This document shows positions 15,477 through 23,924 of a stretch of 64,000 nucleotides of DNA, one piece after another (position 1 is the first letter of the stretch; every line of letters starts with the position of its first letter). The stretch lies in the NCBI GenBank assembly GCA_045534235.1, contig JAZSJI010000089.1, forward strand, positions 30,492 through 94,491, in the 5' to 3' direction. The position numbers were made by a program, and so were the translations under genes. The notes under the pieces are model-generated. The model worked only from the letters and a program-made list of their open reading frames with translations. It ran no database searches and had not been told where the DNA came from. The DNA is from Flemingiibacterium sp045534235 (GTDB lineage: Bacteria > Bacillota > Clostridia > Oscillospirales > CAG-272).

Positions 15477-15508
15477 GGAGCAGTTCGGGAGAACTGCTCC
15501 ATCTTTAT
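15477..15508. terminator. Bidirectional terminator between sbcC and MocR gene
   Basis: A 10-bp stem GGAGCAGTTC with GAACTGCTCC, GGGA loop, then ATCTTTATT on the plus strand and TTTTCTC on the minus. The MocR reading frame ends inside its right flank. Confidence 0.85.
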
Positions 15509-16596
15509 TGATCTGAAGTTTCGCGGCGTTTTTTGCGTCTTACGCGGTTGATGTGCCGCTCGAAATCACCGCTCGTTATCAGCCTTGCTAAAACAAGCTG
15601 TACGAACGTCGGCACCGTGCAGGAATAAAATCCAAGCTTCTTCTCAAATGCCGCCGCAATGCTTTTCGGCAAAACCATATACGCCGTACGAAGCGAGGGA
15701 GAAACGGTTTTTGAGAAGGTATTCATATAGATGACGTTATCGTCCTCGGTATGCGAGAAAAGCGTTTCCTCGGGCTTTTTTGATACCGAAAACTCCGATT
15801 CAAAATCGTCCTCGATAATGTATCTGTCGGACGTGCTCGCCCAGCGCAGGTACTCGTGACGCTTTGATGCGCTCGCCGACACTCCGCTCGGGAAGCTTCT
15901 GTACGGCGATATATGCAAAACGTCAGCATAGGTTTTATGAAGTGCCGTGCTTTCGATGCCGTCATTGCCAAGGGGAAGCATCTCATAGCGTACGTCTGCG
16001 GCGCGGTAAACCTCCTCTATCTTCTTATATGAAGGCGACTCGATAGCGTACACGCGCTCGCGGCCGAAAAACTCAACAATAATGCTGTAAAGATATTCCG
16101 ATCCCGAGCCGATGATTATCTGATCTCTATGTGCAAAAACGCCTCGACTTCGCGCAAGATACTGCCGCACTGCATCACGAAGCTCATCACATCCAAAGCT
16201 TGGCGATCTTGCAAGTATGCCTTCGCTGTAATCGTTCATAACGGCGCGCATCGTTTTTGAAAAGACGGAAAACGGAAACTGTGCCGACTGTGCGCTTTCC
16301 TTTTTGAGTGTACTTCGCGAATATTCCACCGTAGAATGGCTTGCAAATCCGTCGTCAGTGCGAAATACAACAAAGTATCCGCTTCGCTCACGCGCTTCAA
16401 CGTATCCCTCGTCGCACAGCAGAGCGTACGCGTGCTCTGCGGTTATAACGCTCGTTCCCGTTTCCTCTGCGATTACACGCTTTGATGGCAGCTTCGTTCC
16501 GTACGGATACATACCGCCGACTATATCGTCACGAAACTGTCGATAAAGCTGTAAATACGCGGAAACGCTTAGGTCTTTTTCTACTGTATATTTCAT
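15505..16596 (-). CDS. MocR/GntR-type PLP-dependent regulator, C-terminally shortened (PdxR-like)
   Basis: Protein of 363 aa; full MocR regulators are about 450-500 aa. Residues 5-75 are a GntR winged helix (GTKLPSKRVIAEETGTSV, ALLCDEGYVEARERSGYFV). Residues ~110-360 are a fold-type I aminotransferase-like domain with FGCDELRDAVRQYLARSRGV, ISPYRSFPSGV, IIEDDFESEF and the PLP lysine in NTFSKTVSPSLRTAYM (about residue 295). The frame ends at GDFERHINRVRRKKRR, where family members continue for ~90 residues forming the small subdomain. The lost part is not found in another frame: a terminator follows directly. It is divergent from a pyridoxal kinase gene, so a PLP-responsive regulator of B6 salvage is the inference. 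No clear SD precedes the ATG. Confidence 0.88.
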   Translation of the reverse strand: MKYTVEKDLSVSAYLQLYRQFRDDIVGGMYPYGTKLPSKRVIAEETGTSVITAEHAYALLCDEGYVEARERSGYFVVFRTDDGFASHSTVEYSRSTLKKESAQSAQFPFSVFSKTMRAVMNDYSEGILARSPSFGCDELRDAVRQYLARSRGVFAHRDQIIIGSGSEYLYSIIVEFFGRERVYAIESPSYKKIEEVYRAADVRYEMLPLGNDGIESTALHKTYADVLHISPYRSFPSGVSASASKRHEYLRWASTSDRYIIEDDFESEFSVSKKPEETLFSHTEDDNVIYMNTFSKTVSPSLRTAYMVLPKSIAAAFEKKLGFYSCTVPTFVQLVLARLITSGDFERHINRVRRKKRRETSDQ

Positions 16597-16690
16597 CTGG
16601 TTATATTAAATTCTCCCGTTTTGATTATTTTCATATATCCAAACATATTATATAATACTTTTTAGAAAAAATCAATAGAAGGAATAAAAA
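16597..16690. promoter_or_regulatory. Divergent control region of the B6-salvage module
   Basis: An AT-rich 94-bp region between the MocR gene and pdxY. A rightward TATAAT occurs at 16651-16656 with only a weak -35. PdxR/MocR proteins normally bind direct repeats overlapping such promoters; I see no clear-cut repeat pair, so the operator remains unassigned. Confidence 0.4.
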
Positions 16691-17521
16691 ATGCCACACA
16701 ATCATCAGAAAAAGATAGCGGTCATTAACGATTTCTGCGGTTTCGGACGCTGTTCACTCGCCGTATCGATACCGATAATCTCCGCTATGAAAATACAGTG
16801 TTGTGCCCTTCCAACGTCAATATTTTCAAACCACACGGGCTTTGACAGCTTCTATTTCACGGATTTCACCGAGCATATGAACGCATATGCCGCCGAGTGG
16901 AAAAAGCTTGATCTCAAATTTAACGGCATACTTACGGGATTTCTCGGATCGCCCGAGCAGATCGAGATAGTAACGCGCTTTTTGGAGCATTTCAAGAACG
17001 ACGGCACCGTCACCGTAATCGACCCTGTAATGGGCGATAACGGCAGTCTTTACCCGACGTATTCGCCGCTTCTCGCAAAGAAAATGCGCGAGCTCGCCGC
17101 AAAAGCCGATATATTAACGCCAAATCTCACAGAAGCGTGCATACTCACCGATACTCCGTACCGCACGGACATAAGCGAGCGTGAGCTTCTCACCATATGC
17201 GAAGAGCTTGGCGCGATGGGCCCCAAAAAAATTGTAATCTCCGGTCTTGAGCGCGGAGATGACCTTGAGAATTTTATCTGGTCTAAAGGGCACGCGCCGA
17301 CGGTAATCCGCGAGCATAAGGTAGGCCCCTGCCGCTCCGGCACGGGCGACGTTTTCTCGTCTATGATAATAGCTAACGCAGTAAAAGGCGTTGATTTTGC
17401 AGAATCTGTCCGCCTCGCCTCTGCTTTTATAGCAAAGGTACTGCGCCGTACGCTTGAGCTTGATCTTCCCGGCACAGACGGAATTTGCTTTGAAGAATAC
17501 CTATCGGAGATAAACGGTTAA
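16691..17521 (+). CDS. pdxY: Pyridoxal/pyridoxamine kinase
   Basis: Protein of 276 aa of the ribokinase-like superfamily. It phosphorylates pyridoxal, pyridoxine or pyridoxamine with ATP in vitamin B6 salvage. Motifs: IAVINDFCGFGRCSLAVSIP at the N-terminus (substrate pocket), CCALPTSIFSNHTGF, VIDPVMGDNGSLYP, ADILTPNLTEACILTD, and the catalytic anion hole GPCRSGTGDVFSSMI where the Asp of GTGD is the base. The GRCSL and PTSIFSNHTG forms are typical of the Firmicutes PdxK/PdxY-like branch. AGAAGGAAT lies upstream of the ATG. It is followed after 5 bp by an ECF S component, and preceded divergently by a MocR regulator. Confidence 0.94.
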   Translation: MPHNHQKKIAVINDFCGFGRCSLAVSIPIISAMKIQCCALPTSIFSNHTGFDSFYFTDFTEHMNAYAAEWKKLDLKFNGILTGFLGSPEQIEIVTRFLEHFKNDGTVTVIDPVMGDNGSLYPTYSPLLAKKMRELAAKADILTPNLTEACILTDTPYRTDISERELLTICEELGAMGPKKIVISGLERGDDLENFIWSKGHAPTVIREHKVGPCRSGTGDVFSSMIIANAVKGVDFAESVRLASAFIAKVLRRTLELDLPGTDGICFEEYLSEING

Positions 17522-17526
17522 CTGCT

Positions 17527-18021
17527 ATGAAAAACAAAATCAAACTTATGTGCCTTACGGGAATATTTACCGCGCTGATATTCACATTCACGGCGTACGT
17601 TCATATTCCAAGTCATACTGGTTATACACATATCGGCGACGGCTTTATATATCTCGCCGCGTGTCTTTTACCTCTGCCGTATGCTGTATTTGCAGGCTCT
17701 GTCGGCGCAATGCTCGCCGATCTGTTCACGGGATACGCTATATGGGCGCCCGCCACCGTAATAATAAAGGCAGCATCTGTTATTTTCTTTTCTCGCAGAC
17801 AAAAAATTTTCAGCGCCCGAAATCTGAGCGCACTTTTACCTGCAAGCCTTGTGTGCATTGGCGGATATTATTTGTACGAGGTAATAATAACAGGAAATTT
17901 CCTCGCGCCGCTTGCAGGTGTTCCGGGATACGTCACGCAGTCTGTCTTAAGTAGTGCCGTCTTCGTCATCCTTGGATTGATTTTTCACAAGACGAAGCTT
18001 CACGACCAATTTTCAAAATAA
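17527..18021 (+). CDS. ECF transporter S component, probably for a B6 vitamer
   Basis: Membrane protein of 164 aa with about five to six helices, the usual S-component size. Features of the fold are visible: MCLTGIFTALIFTFTAYVHI in the first helix, HIGDGFIYLAACLLPLPYAV, and GSVGAMLADLFTGYAIWAPA, followed by a motif-poor C-terminal half. The HIGDGFIYLAA pattern recalls integral membrane proteins found next to pyridoxal kinases (PdxU2-like/TIGR04002-like, from memory). Its position 5 bp after pdxY with a MocR regulator nearby is the main argument for pyridoxine/pyridoxal uptake. The shared ECF energising module is not in the window. Confidence 0.82.
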   Translation: MKNKIKLMCLTGIFTALIFTFTAYVHIPSHTGYTHIGDGFIYLAACLLPLPYAVFAGSVGAMLADLFTGYAIWAPATVIIKAASVIFFSRRQKIFSARNLSALLPASLVCIGGYYLYEVIITGNFLAPLAGVPGYVTQSVLSSAVFVILGLIFHKTKLHDQFSK

Positions 18022-18028
18022 CACAAAA

Positions 18029-18066
18029 CGAGCCTTACGGAATCACCGTAAGGCTCGCGTTTTATT
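18029..18066. terminator. Terminator of the B6 module, bidirectional
   Basis: A perfect 12-bp stem CGAGCCTTACGG with its complement, AATCA loop, then CGTTTTATTATT. It faces the convergent trigger-factor-like gene. Confidence 0.88.
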
Positions 18067-18072
18067 ATTGGA

Positions 18073-19197
18073 TTATTCTATTGCAATTTCCATATCTACG
18101 GGCTCTTCGTCCTCTGTATCAAGGCTTTCTACCACGTTTCCGTTTTCAGCGATGAATGCAGGAATGATCTCCTGGAAGAGCATATACTGCTTGATATAGG
18201 GCTTGCCCATCTCTGCAACGTACTGAGTGTATCCCGCCGCCTCGATCTGTTCATCGGTTACGGTGAGCTTTTCTGCCTCGGCGATTGCCTGCGCTGCAAG
18301 GTAAAGACCTGCATCAGCGGTATAGGTTTCCATATTCTGCTCGATATAAGCGTCCTTACTTTCGACAGAGTAGTACGTAGCGAGGTAATCCTCAATGCTC
18401 ATACCGTACATAGTAGCATAATACTCTATGTTCGACATATCAAGGTCGATAATGTAGTTGAGTGCTGCCTCGGGAACCTCGGAAACCTCTGCCTTATCGA
18501 GCAGATCGGTAAAGAAGTAGAAGCGAGCGCTGGAAACGAGCCATTCCTTAATATCTGCAACAAGCTCATCAGCAGTAGTAAAGCCGTAATCAGCGGCAAT
18601 CTCGTCGGTAAGCTCCGCCTTTATAACGTCGCCGTGAATGTGATTTATAGTGATGCTGAAGGTAGCGTCCTTGCCGTTAAGCTCCTCGTTACCGTAATCC
18701 TCGGGGAATGTTACCTCAATGTCAAACTTTTCGCCTGCAGCGTGACCGATAAGCTGCTCAAGGAAATCGTCGATATAATTGGTAACGCCGATAGTTACGT
18801 CAGTGCCAAGACCGCCCGTGTTGCCGCCGTCAAACTCAATGCCGTTGATGTATCCAACGTAGTCGATGTTAACGGTGTCGCCGTCCTTGATAAGAACGGT
18901 GGGGTCAGTAACCTCAACGTAGCTGTCGTACTGTGCGAGAACGTCGCCAAGCTGCTTCTGAAGGTCTTCCTCGGAAGCCTCGACCATGTTTCTCGTAACG
19001 TCAACGCCCTTGTACTCGGGAAGGGTTACGTAGTCAAGCGCGCGCACGCCCTCGAAGTAGCCGTTTTCATCAAGGCCCTTGCTGTACGGCGGAATCTCCG
19101 TCGTTGTGTCACCGTTATTTCCGCCACAGGACACGAGAGTTGCTCCAAGCATGGCGCCTGCCAAAAGGAGCGCTAAAAATTTGCTTTTCTTGTTCAT
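18073..19197 (-). CDS. Lipoprotein with FKBP prolyl isomerase and trigger-factor C domains
   Basis: Protein of 374 aa. Residues 1-24 form a lipoprotein signal with lipobox LVSC (Cys24), so it is anchored outside the membrane. Residues ~55-95 resemble the trigger-factor lead-in (YVTLPEYKGVDVTRNMVEAS). Residues ~100-190 are an FKBP-type isomerase domain (DGDTVNIDYVGYINGIEFDGG, IGHAAGEKFDIEVTFPEDYG). The rest is helical like the trigger-factor chaperone domain, with PEAALNYIIDLDM and an acidic end. No ribosome-binding domain is present. It likely assists folding of secreted proteins, similar in place to PrsA. It is last in the aroB-aroA-DUF362-ispE run. Confidence 0.87.
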   Translation of the reverse strand: MNKKSKFLALLLAGAMLGATLVSCGGNNGDTTTEIPPYSKGLDENGYFEGVRALDYVTLPEYKGVDVTRNMVEASEEDLQKQLGDVLAQYDSYVEVTDPTVLIKDGDTVNIDYVGYINGIEFDGGNTGGLGTDVTIGVTNYIDDFLEQLIGHAAGEKFDIEVTFPEDYGNEELNGKDATFSITINHIHGDVIKAELTDEIAADYGFTTADELVADIKEWLVSSARFYFFTDLLDKAEVSEVPEAALNYIIDLDMSNIEYYATMYGMSIEDYLATYYSVESKDAYIEQNMETYTADAGLYLAAQAIAEAEKLTVTDEQIEAAGYTQYVAEMGKPYIKQYMLFQEIIPAFIAENGNVVESLDTEDEEPVDMEIAIE

Positions 19198-19254
19198 TGG
19201 TATTCTCCATTTCTTGCTTTCGCAATTTATTTTTTTATATTTCCCACCTGCATA

Positions 19255-20136
19255 TCAGACTGCAGGATAATAGGGCCTTGTTAAATGTGCAGTGATACCT
19301 TGCTTTTTAAGTGTATCCACCGCTAATCGAGCAGTTCTTTCGTCTGCAAATACGCCAAATACTGACGGTCCGCTTCCACTCATCATAGCCTTGAGCGCTC
19401 CGGTACTTGACAGCGTGTCGCGTATACTCCGCGCGAGCTCACGCTCGGGAAGCACTACCGACTCAAAAATATTCGTCATTTCCGATGCCGCGAGAGCAAT
19501 ATCGCCACTACCAAGCGCGCTTACAAATTTGTCCGAGGACACGTCACGCGTGCCGTAGTCGTACATCTCATCGAGCATGCCGTATGCCCACGGCGTAGAC
19601 ACGCCCTCGCCCGCGCACGCGATAACGATAAAGCAGTCGGGCATCATCGCGCAGGGCAAGCATATCTCGCCGATTCCACGCGTTACGGCTATTCCCTGTC
19701 GCACGCAAAACGGTACGTCCGCGCCGATACGCGCTCCAAGCGCGCATAGCTCGTCAGTGGATAGCTCGGCACCGTAAAGTTTATTTAGTGCAAGCAGCGT
19801 GGTCGCTGCGTCAGAGCTTCCGCCGCCAAGTCCTGCCGCCATAGGTATACGCTTTTCCAGGCATACCGTGACATCGGTTTCGTCCGCTCCCGTATGCTCA
19901 AAAAATAGCCTTGCCGCGCGACAGATGAGATTTTTCTCATCAAGCGGCACCCGCTTGTCATCGCACTCGAGAATTATTCCGCGCGAGTCACGCTCACGTC
20001 TTGTGAAGGTGAGCATATCAAAGAGGTCTACCGTTTGCATAACGCTTTCGATATTGTGATAGCCGTCCGCGCGGCGTGAGGTCACCTCGAGAAAAAGGTT
20101 TATCTTCGCGGGTGCGTTTAACTTGATTTCGGTCAT
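19255..20136 (-). CDS. ispE: 4-diphosphocytidyl-2-C-methyl-D-erythritol kinase
   Basis: Protein of 293 aa of the GHMP kinase family, fourth step of the MEP isoprenoid pathway. Motifs: NAPAKINLFLEVTSRRADGY at the N-terminus (substrate-binding Lys and the ADGYH element), the ATP loop PMAAGLGGGSSDAATTLLAL, and the C-terminal MSGSGPSVFGVF. The ATG is chosen because GGAGGG lies 8 nt upstream; an in-frame GTG three codons earlier overlaps that binding site. It begins 5 bp after the DUF362 stop, so the two are probably coupled. Confidence 0.97.
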   Translation of the reverse strand: MTEIKLNAPAKINLFLEVTSRRADGYHNIESVMQTVDLFDMLTFTRRERDSRGIILECDDKRVPLDEKNLICRAARLFFEHTGADETDVTVCLEKRIPMAAGLGGGSSDAATTLLALNKLYGAELSTDELCALGARIGADVPFCVRQGIAVTRGIGEICLPCAMMPDCFIVIACAGEGVSTPWAYGMLDEMYDYGTRDVSSDKFVSALGSGDIALAASEMTNIFESVVLPERELARSIRDTLSSTGALKAMMSGSGPSVFGVFADERTARLAVDTLKKQGITAHLTRPYYPAV

Positions 20137-20141
20137 ATCCG

Positions 20142-21332
20142 TCACCCTCCGATAAGCTTGATAATAGGATTTTTCTTTATTTTTACCGCCTTAAATGGAC
20201 AAAGCTCCTGACAGCAGTAGCACTTAATGCAGTCAGCGTCGATAATGTACGCCTGCCGCTTACCGTTTGGCAGCACGTGCATCTCGATAGTATGTCTGGG
20301 ACAGCTTCGCTCGCACTCACCGCATCCGACGCACGTCTTTTTGTTTATCACGGGACGCGGCTGTAGCCAAGTGTTAAGCCTGCCACCGAACATCGTCGGA
20401 AGCTTTGCAAGGAGTCGGCTCGCGCGGCGTCCTCCGCCCGTGTCGGGCTTTTTGAAATCGGTTACCGCGAAATTTTCTATCGGCTCGTCCGAAATCAGCG
20501 TTACGTCCTCGGCACGCTTTGCTCCAAGTCCACGCCGTGCCCCCTCATCGAGCATTATTATGCCTTCGGCACCAATGATTTTGGCGCCTACATTATCAAC
20601 TGTAAACGGGTTTACGCCCGATATAAGACATTCAATCTTTCGCGGGTTTCCGCCCGTCGGGCCGTTGCCCTCCATAGCGAGAATACCGTCGAGCACGTTA
20701 AACGTCGGCTTACTGTAAAGGTGCATCTCACAAAGGTCAACGAGCATCGAGCCAAAATCGTTATAGTCGGGAAAACGTGCGTGCATTTCAAATTTCGTGA
20801 CACCCGGTACGGTGCCGAAATAGTTTTTGACAGCTCCGCTGTAGCCTGTCAGAGCGTGGCTTTTAAGCTTTGCAAGGTTTACTATTACGTCAGAGTCGAG
20901 TATCGGCGTGATTATCGAAAACATCTTTGATGTCTTTGCCCTCGGAGCCTCCACGTCACTTGAGGTAACATCGAAATTCAACCTGACGCCGTATTTTTCG
21001 GCTATCGCGGTAATACCGCAGCCCTTATACGTCGCCGAAAGCGTTTGAGGTGTATAAAAGCCTCCGGGACTTTCCGCTATTACTATATCCCTTGCGCTGT
21101 CCTTAAGTATACGAATCACCGCCTCAAGCACAGCCGGATGCGTAGTTGCCGCCGCCTCGGGACTTTTTTTCATAACAAGGTTTGGCTTTATCGCAACTAT
21201 CTTATTTTCAAACATATGCGCTATTCCGAGCCGTGAAATCTGCGAGCGAAGCACGCTCTCGACAATCTCCACGTCGTACGAGCCCACACGGTCAAGCGCG
21301 ACGGGTGTGCTTTTGTCAATATTAAATTCCAT
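20142..21332 (-). CDS. DUF362 protein with C-terminal 2[4Fe-4S] ferredoxin domain
   Basis: Protein of 396 aa. Residues ~10-310 are a DUF362 domain, recognisable from IKPNLVMKKSPEAAATTHP, ESPGGFY, NLAKLKSHALTGYSGAVKN, YFGTVPG and PTFNVLDGILAMEGNGPTGG. Residues ~325-390 carry two clusters CVGCGECERSCPRHTIEM and CIKCYCCQELCPFKAVKI, each CxxCxxCxxxCP. DUF362 proteins are common in anaerobes; their reaction is not known to me. The ATG chosen has AGGAG 8 nt upstream; another ATG two codons earlier is only 2 nt from it. It lies between aroA and ispE, both in tightly spaced order, suggesting an electron-transfer or cofactor role linked to these pathways (inference). Confidence 0.92.
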   Translation of the reverse strand: MEFNIDKSTPVALDRVGSYDVEIVESVLRSQISRLGIAHMFENKIVAIKPNLVMKKSPEAAATTHPAVLEAVIRILKDSARDIVIAESPGGFYTPQTLSATYKGCGITAIAEKYGVRLNFDVTSSDVEAPRAKTSKMFSIITPILDSDVIVNLAKLKSHALTGYSGAVKNYFGTVPGVTKFEMHARFPDYNDFGSMLVDLCEMHLYSKPTFNVLDGILAMEGNGPTGGNPRKIECLISGVNPFTVDNVGAKIIGAEGIIMLDEGARRGLGAKRAEDVTLISDEPIENFAVTDFKKPDTGGGRRASRLLAKLPTMFGGRLNTWLQPRPVINKKTCVGCGECERSCPRHTIEMHVLPNGKRQAYIIDADCIKCYCCQELCPFKAVKIKKNPIIKLIGG

Positions 21333-21348
21333 ACCCATCGCTCCTTTG

Positions 21349-22611
21349 TCAATTGCTTTTTATAACCGATTCAAAATCCCGCAAAAACTCGGGATAAGAT
21401 TTATTTATACAGCTCATATCGTCAACGGTAACGTCACCGCCGCAGCCTGCCGATGCAACTGCCGCCGCCATAGCGATTCGGTGGTCGTTACACGCGTGCA
21501 CATATCCGCCGGCGAGCACCTGCTTTCCGACGATTATAAGTCCGTCATCCGTTTCGTGCGCTTCTCCGCCGAGCGCGTTTATCATCGACGCAGTTGACGC
21601 AATGCGGTCGCTTTCCTTGATACGAAGTCTGCCAGCATTATAAATGCGGGTAGTACCGCTCGAAAACGCCGCCATAACGGCAAGGGCCGGCACAAGGTCG
21701 GGAATGTCCTTTGCGTCTATATCGTGTGCCACAAGGCTTTTTGCCTTCCTCACGGTAACGTCGCCACCGTCCCACGATACATCTGCTCCAAAGCTGCTTA
21801 CTATATCAAACAGCGCGAAATCGCCCTGCTTGGTGTCGCGGTGAATCCCGCTCATTGTAACCTTGCCGCCGATACCCGCCGCAACTGCGAAAAATGCCGC
21901 CTGCGAGCAGTCGCCCTCAACGTCAATATCCGCAGATGAAAGGGGACCGCCAACAACGGTGTAGCCGCCTGCCTCCTCGGTGATATTCGCACCGAAGCGG
22001 CGTAAGGTCTGGACTGTAAGGTCGGCGTACGGCTTACTCTCAAGCGCTGTCGTAAGCTTTATATCGCTCACGCCATCGAGCATTGCCGCAGCATAGATAA
22101 GCCCCGTGACAAACTGCGAGGAAATATCTCCGCGAAGCTGATACTCGCCTGATGCAAGTGCGCCGTCGATAAGAAGCGGCAAAAAGTCGCCGTTTTCGGG
22201 ATAGGTAAGCTTTGCACCGTTCGCTTCAAGCATCGGCTTGTATATATCCGTAGGGCGCTTCGGAAGTCTGCCCTCACCCACAAATGTAACGCGTGCGCCA
22301 AGCGATGCGGCTATGGGAATCAGAAAGCGTAGTGTCGACGCCGACTCTCCGCAGTTTATAGTTGCGCTCGCGCCGCGAGTGCACGGCTCGCCTATATAAA
22401 ACGCCCGCGCCGCCTTATCGTGTACAATCTTCGCCCCAAGCGCGGAAAGCGCGTTCGCCGTGGCGGTAATATCGTTTGAAACGTCAACGCCGCGTACCGC
22501 CGAGTTACCGGCAAGCGCCGCACCAATAAGCGCGCGGTGCGATTGGCTTTTCGATGACGGAATACGAACAGCGCCGTCTATCCTAGTGGGAGAAAATTTC
22601 ATGTTTTTCAT
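21349..22611 (-). CDS. aroA: 3-phosphoshikimate 1-carboxyvinyltransferase (EPSP synthase)
   Basis: Protein of 420 aa, normal length. It transfers the enolpyruvyl group of PEP to shikimate 3-phosphate, the sixth shikimate-pathway step. Motifs: RIPSSKSQSHRALIGAALAG at the N-terminus (PEP/S3P binding Lys), NCGESASTLRFLIPIAASLG, GEGRLPKRPTDIY, SSQFVTGLIYAAA, and ending LRIKESDRIASTASM and NDHRIAMAAAVA. The NCGESAST form, rather than LGNAGT, indicates the class II-like variants of Firmicutes, which are often less glyphosate-sensitive (known for the class, not tested here). Its ATG overlaps the aroB stop (ATGA). Confidence 0.97.
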   Translation of the reverse strand: MKNMKFSPTRIDGAVRIPSSKSQSHRALIGAALAGNSAVRGVDVSNDITATANALSALGAKIVHDKAARAFYIGEPCTRGASATINCGESASTLRFLIPIAASLGARVTFVGEGRLPKRPTDIYKPMLEANGAKLTYPENGDFLPLLIDGALASGEYQLRGDISSQFVTGLIYAAAMLDGVSDIKLTTALESKPYADLTVQTLRRFGANITEEAGGYTVVGGPLSSADIDVEGDCSQAAFFAVAAGIGGKVTMSGIHRDTKQGDFALFDIVSSFGADVSWDGGDVTVRKAKSLVAHDIDAKDIPDLVPALAVMAAFSSGTTRIYNAGRLRIKESDRIASTASMINALGGEAHETDDGLIIVGKQVLAGGYVHACNDHRIAMAAAVASAGCGGDVTVDDMSCINKSYPEFLRDFESVIKSN

Positions 22612-23648
22612 ATTGAATCACCGATCAGCGAAAGCGACAGCTTTTTAATTGTCGCCGCGCCGATTTCATCAAGAAGTATAAACTTGACGTCGTCGCCGAT
22701 ACGCTTTTTATCAGAAGCAATCACCGAGAGAAGCTCGCTCGCGGGGTAATCCATAACCGTCGGAAGCGACCACGCCTCAAGTGCACTTCTTATGTGCGCC
22801 TCAATACCTTCGTCATAACCGAGCGCCGCGCCGACACGGGCGGCATAAAGCATACCTATTCCTACCGACTCGCCGTGCGAAAAACGCTCGAAATTGCCGA
22901 GCTTTTCCACAGCGTGACCAACGGTGTGACCGTAGTTTAGTATAGCGCGGGTTCCCTGCTCAAACTCGTCCTCTTCGACCACACGCGCCTTTATTTTCAT
23001 ACAGCGGTATATCATCTCGGCACGGGATATGCTCTTGTCCGCGATAGCGTCGAACAGCTCTCTATCTGCGATACAGCCGTACTTGATAGCCTCTCCCATT
23101 CCGTCGTCCATATAACGCCTTGGAAGCGTGTCGAGGAATTTGCTGTCCGCGATAACCGCGATCGGCTGGTGAAACGCACCGACGAGGTTTTTACCGACGG
23201 AAAGGTCAACGCCCGTCTTGCCGCCGATAGACGAGTCTATCTGTGCTAGCAGCGTTGTCGGCACCTGAAGCACGTCAACACCGCGAAGGTAAGTAGCGGC
23301 TGCAAATCCCGCCATATCCCCGCAAACACCGCCGCCAAGTGCAATTATAAGTGACTTTCGCGTAAGCTCTGCCGCAGCGAAGGATGCGTACATCTCGCCA
23401 GCAGTTTCAATTCGCTTGCTGGGCTCTCCTGCCGTAAATACGTGCTCACCTGCAAGGGTTCGCCCACACTTTTCAAGGCAATCCTTAACGTGCTCGCCCC
23501 ACAGCGAATAGACGTTAGAGTCTGACACAAGAAAAACGCGATCATATTCTCTTTTGCCAAGCGCGCTGTCAAGCGCTTCGGCAAGAATATTTTCACCGAC
23601 GTATATTTTATATTCACCGCACGAATGCGTAACCTTTATCTTTTCCAC
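22608..23648 (-). CDS. aroB: 3-dehydroquinate synthase
   Basis: Protein of 346 aa using NAD+ and a divalent metal to cyclise DAHP to 3-dehydroquinate, the second shikimate step. Motifs: VFLVSDSNV, the nucleotide loop ALGGGVCGDMAGFAAATYLRG, PTTLLAQIDSSIGGKTGVD, KNLVGAFHQP and metal-ligand regions EAIKYGCI, LNYGHTVGHAVE and SHGESVGIGM. I choose the GTG start because GAGG lies 7 nt upstream and the protein then begins just before KVTHSCGEYKIYVGE; a longer frame upstream encodes hydrophobic low-quality sequence. First gene of a five-gene leftward operon. The promoter region carries a 17-bp-spaced direct repeat. Confidence 0.96.
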   Translation of the reverse strand: MEKIKVTHSCGEYKIYVGENILAEALDSALGKREYDRVFLVSDSNVYSLWGEHVKDCLEKCGRTLAGEHVFTAGEPSKRIETAGEMYASFAAAELTRKSLIIALGGGVCGDMAGFAAATYLRGVDVLQVPTTLLAQIDSSIGGKTGVDLSVGKNLVGAFHQPIAVIADSKFLDTLPRRYMDDGMGEAIKYGCIADRELFDAIADKSISRAEMIYRCMKIKARVVEEDEFEQGTRAILNYGHTVGHAVEKLGNFERFSHGESVGIGMLYAARVGAALGYDEGIEAHIRSALEAWSLPTVMDYPASELLSVIASDKKRIGDDVKFILLDEIGAATIKKLSLSLIGDSI

Positions 23649-23706
23649 GTCCGACCTCACATCCCAGCATAATTTGCGACTTAAAGCATAGTTATGTACA
23701 TCATAA

Positions 23707-23735
23707 TATACCACAAATACTACTATACCACAAAT
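23707..23735 (-). repeat. Direct repeat upstream of aroB
   Basis: TATACCACAAAT occurs twice (23707-23718 and 23724-23735) at a 17-bp period, reading ATTTGTGGTATA toward aroB about 60-90 bp before its start. Each copy ends in a -10-like TATA. It may be an operator or a tandem promoter; no known box is recognised. Confidence 0.55.
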
Positions 23736-23860
23736 CGCCGTATTTTGCAATAACGAAGGCAACAAATTTATATTTTTTTCAAAAAATTCGATAACTCTTC
23801 ACATAACAAACAGAATACAAGCAAAAAAGGCGGGAAACACAGTCTAATTTACAAAATGAC

Positions 23861-23890
23861 TTGACAACCTGGGAATTTTTGCAGTATAAT
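23861..23890 (+). promoter_or_regulatory. Sigma-A promoter for AI-2E family gene
   Basis: TTGACA and TATAAT are separated by 18 bp, 34 bp before the chosen start codon. Confidence 0.8.
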
Positions 23891-23924
23891 TAATTTGTAT
23901 AATAATATATTCGGAGGAATGGAA

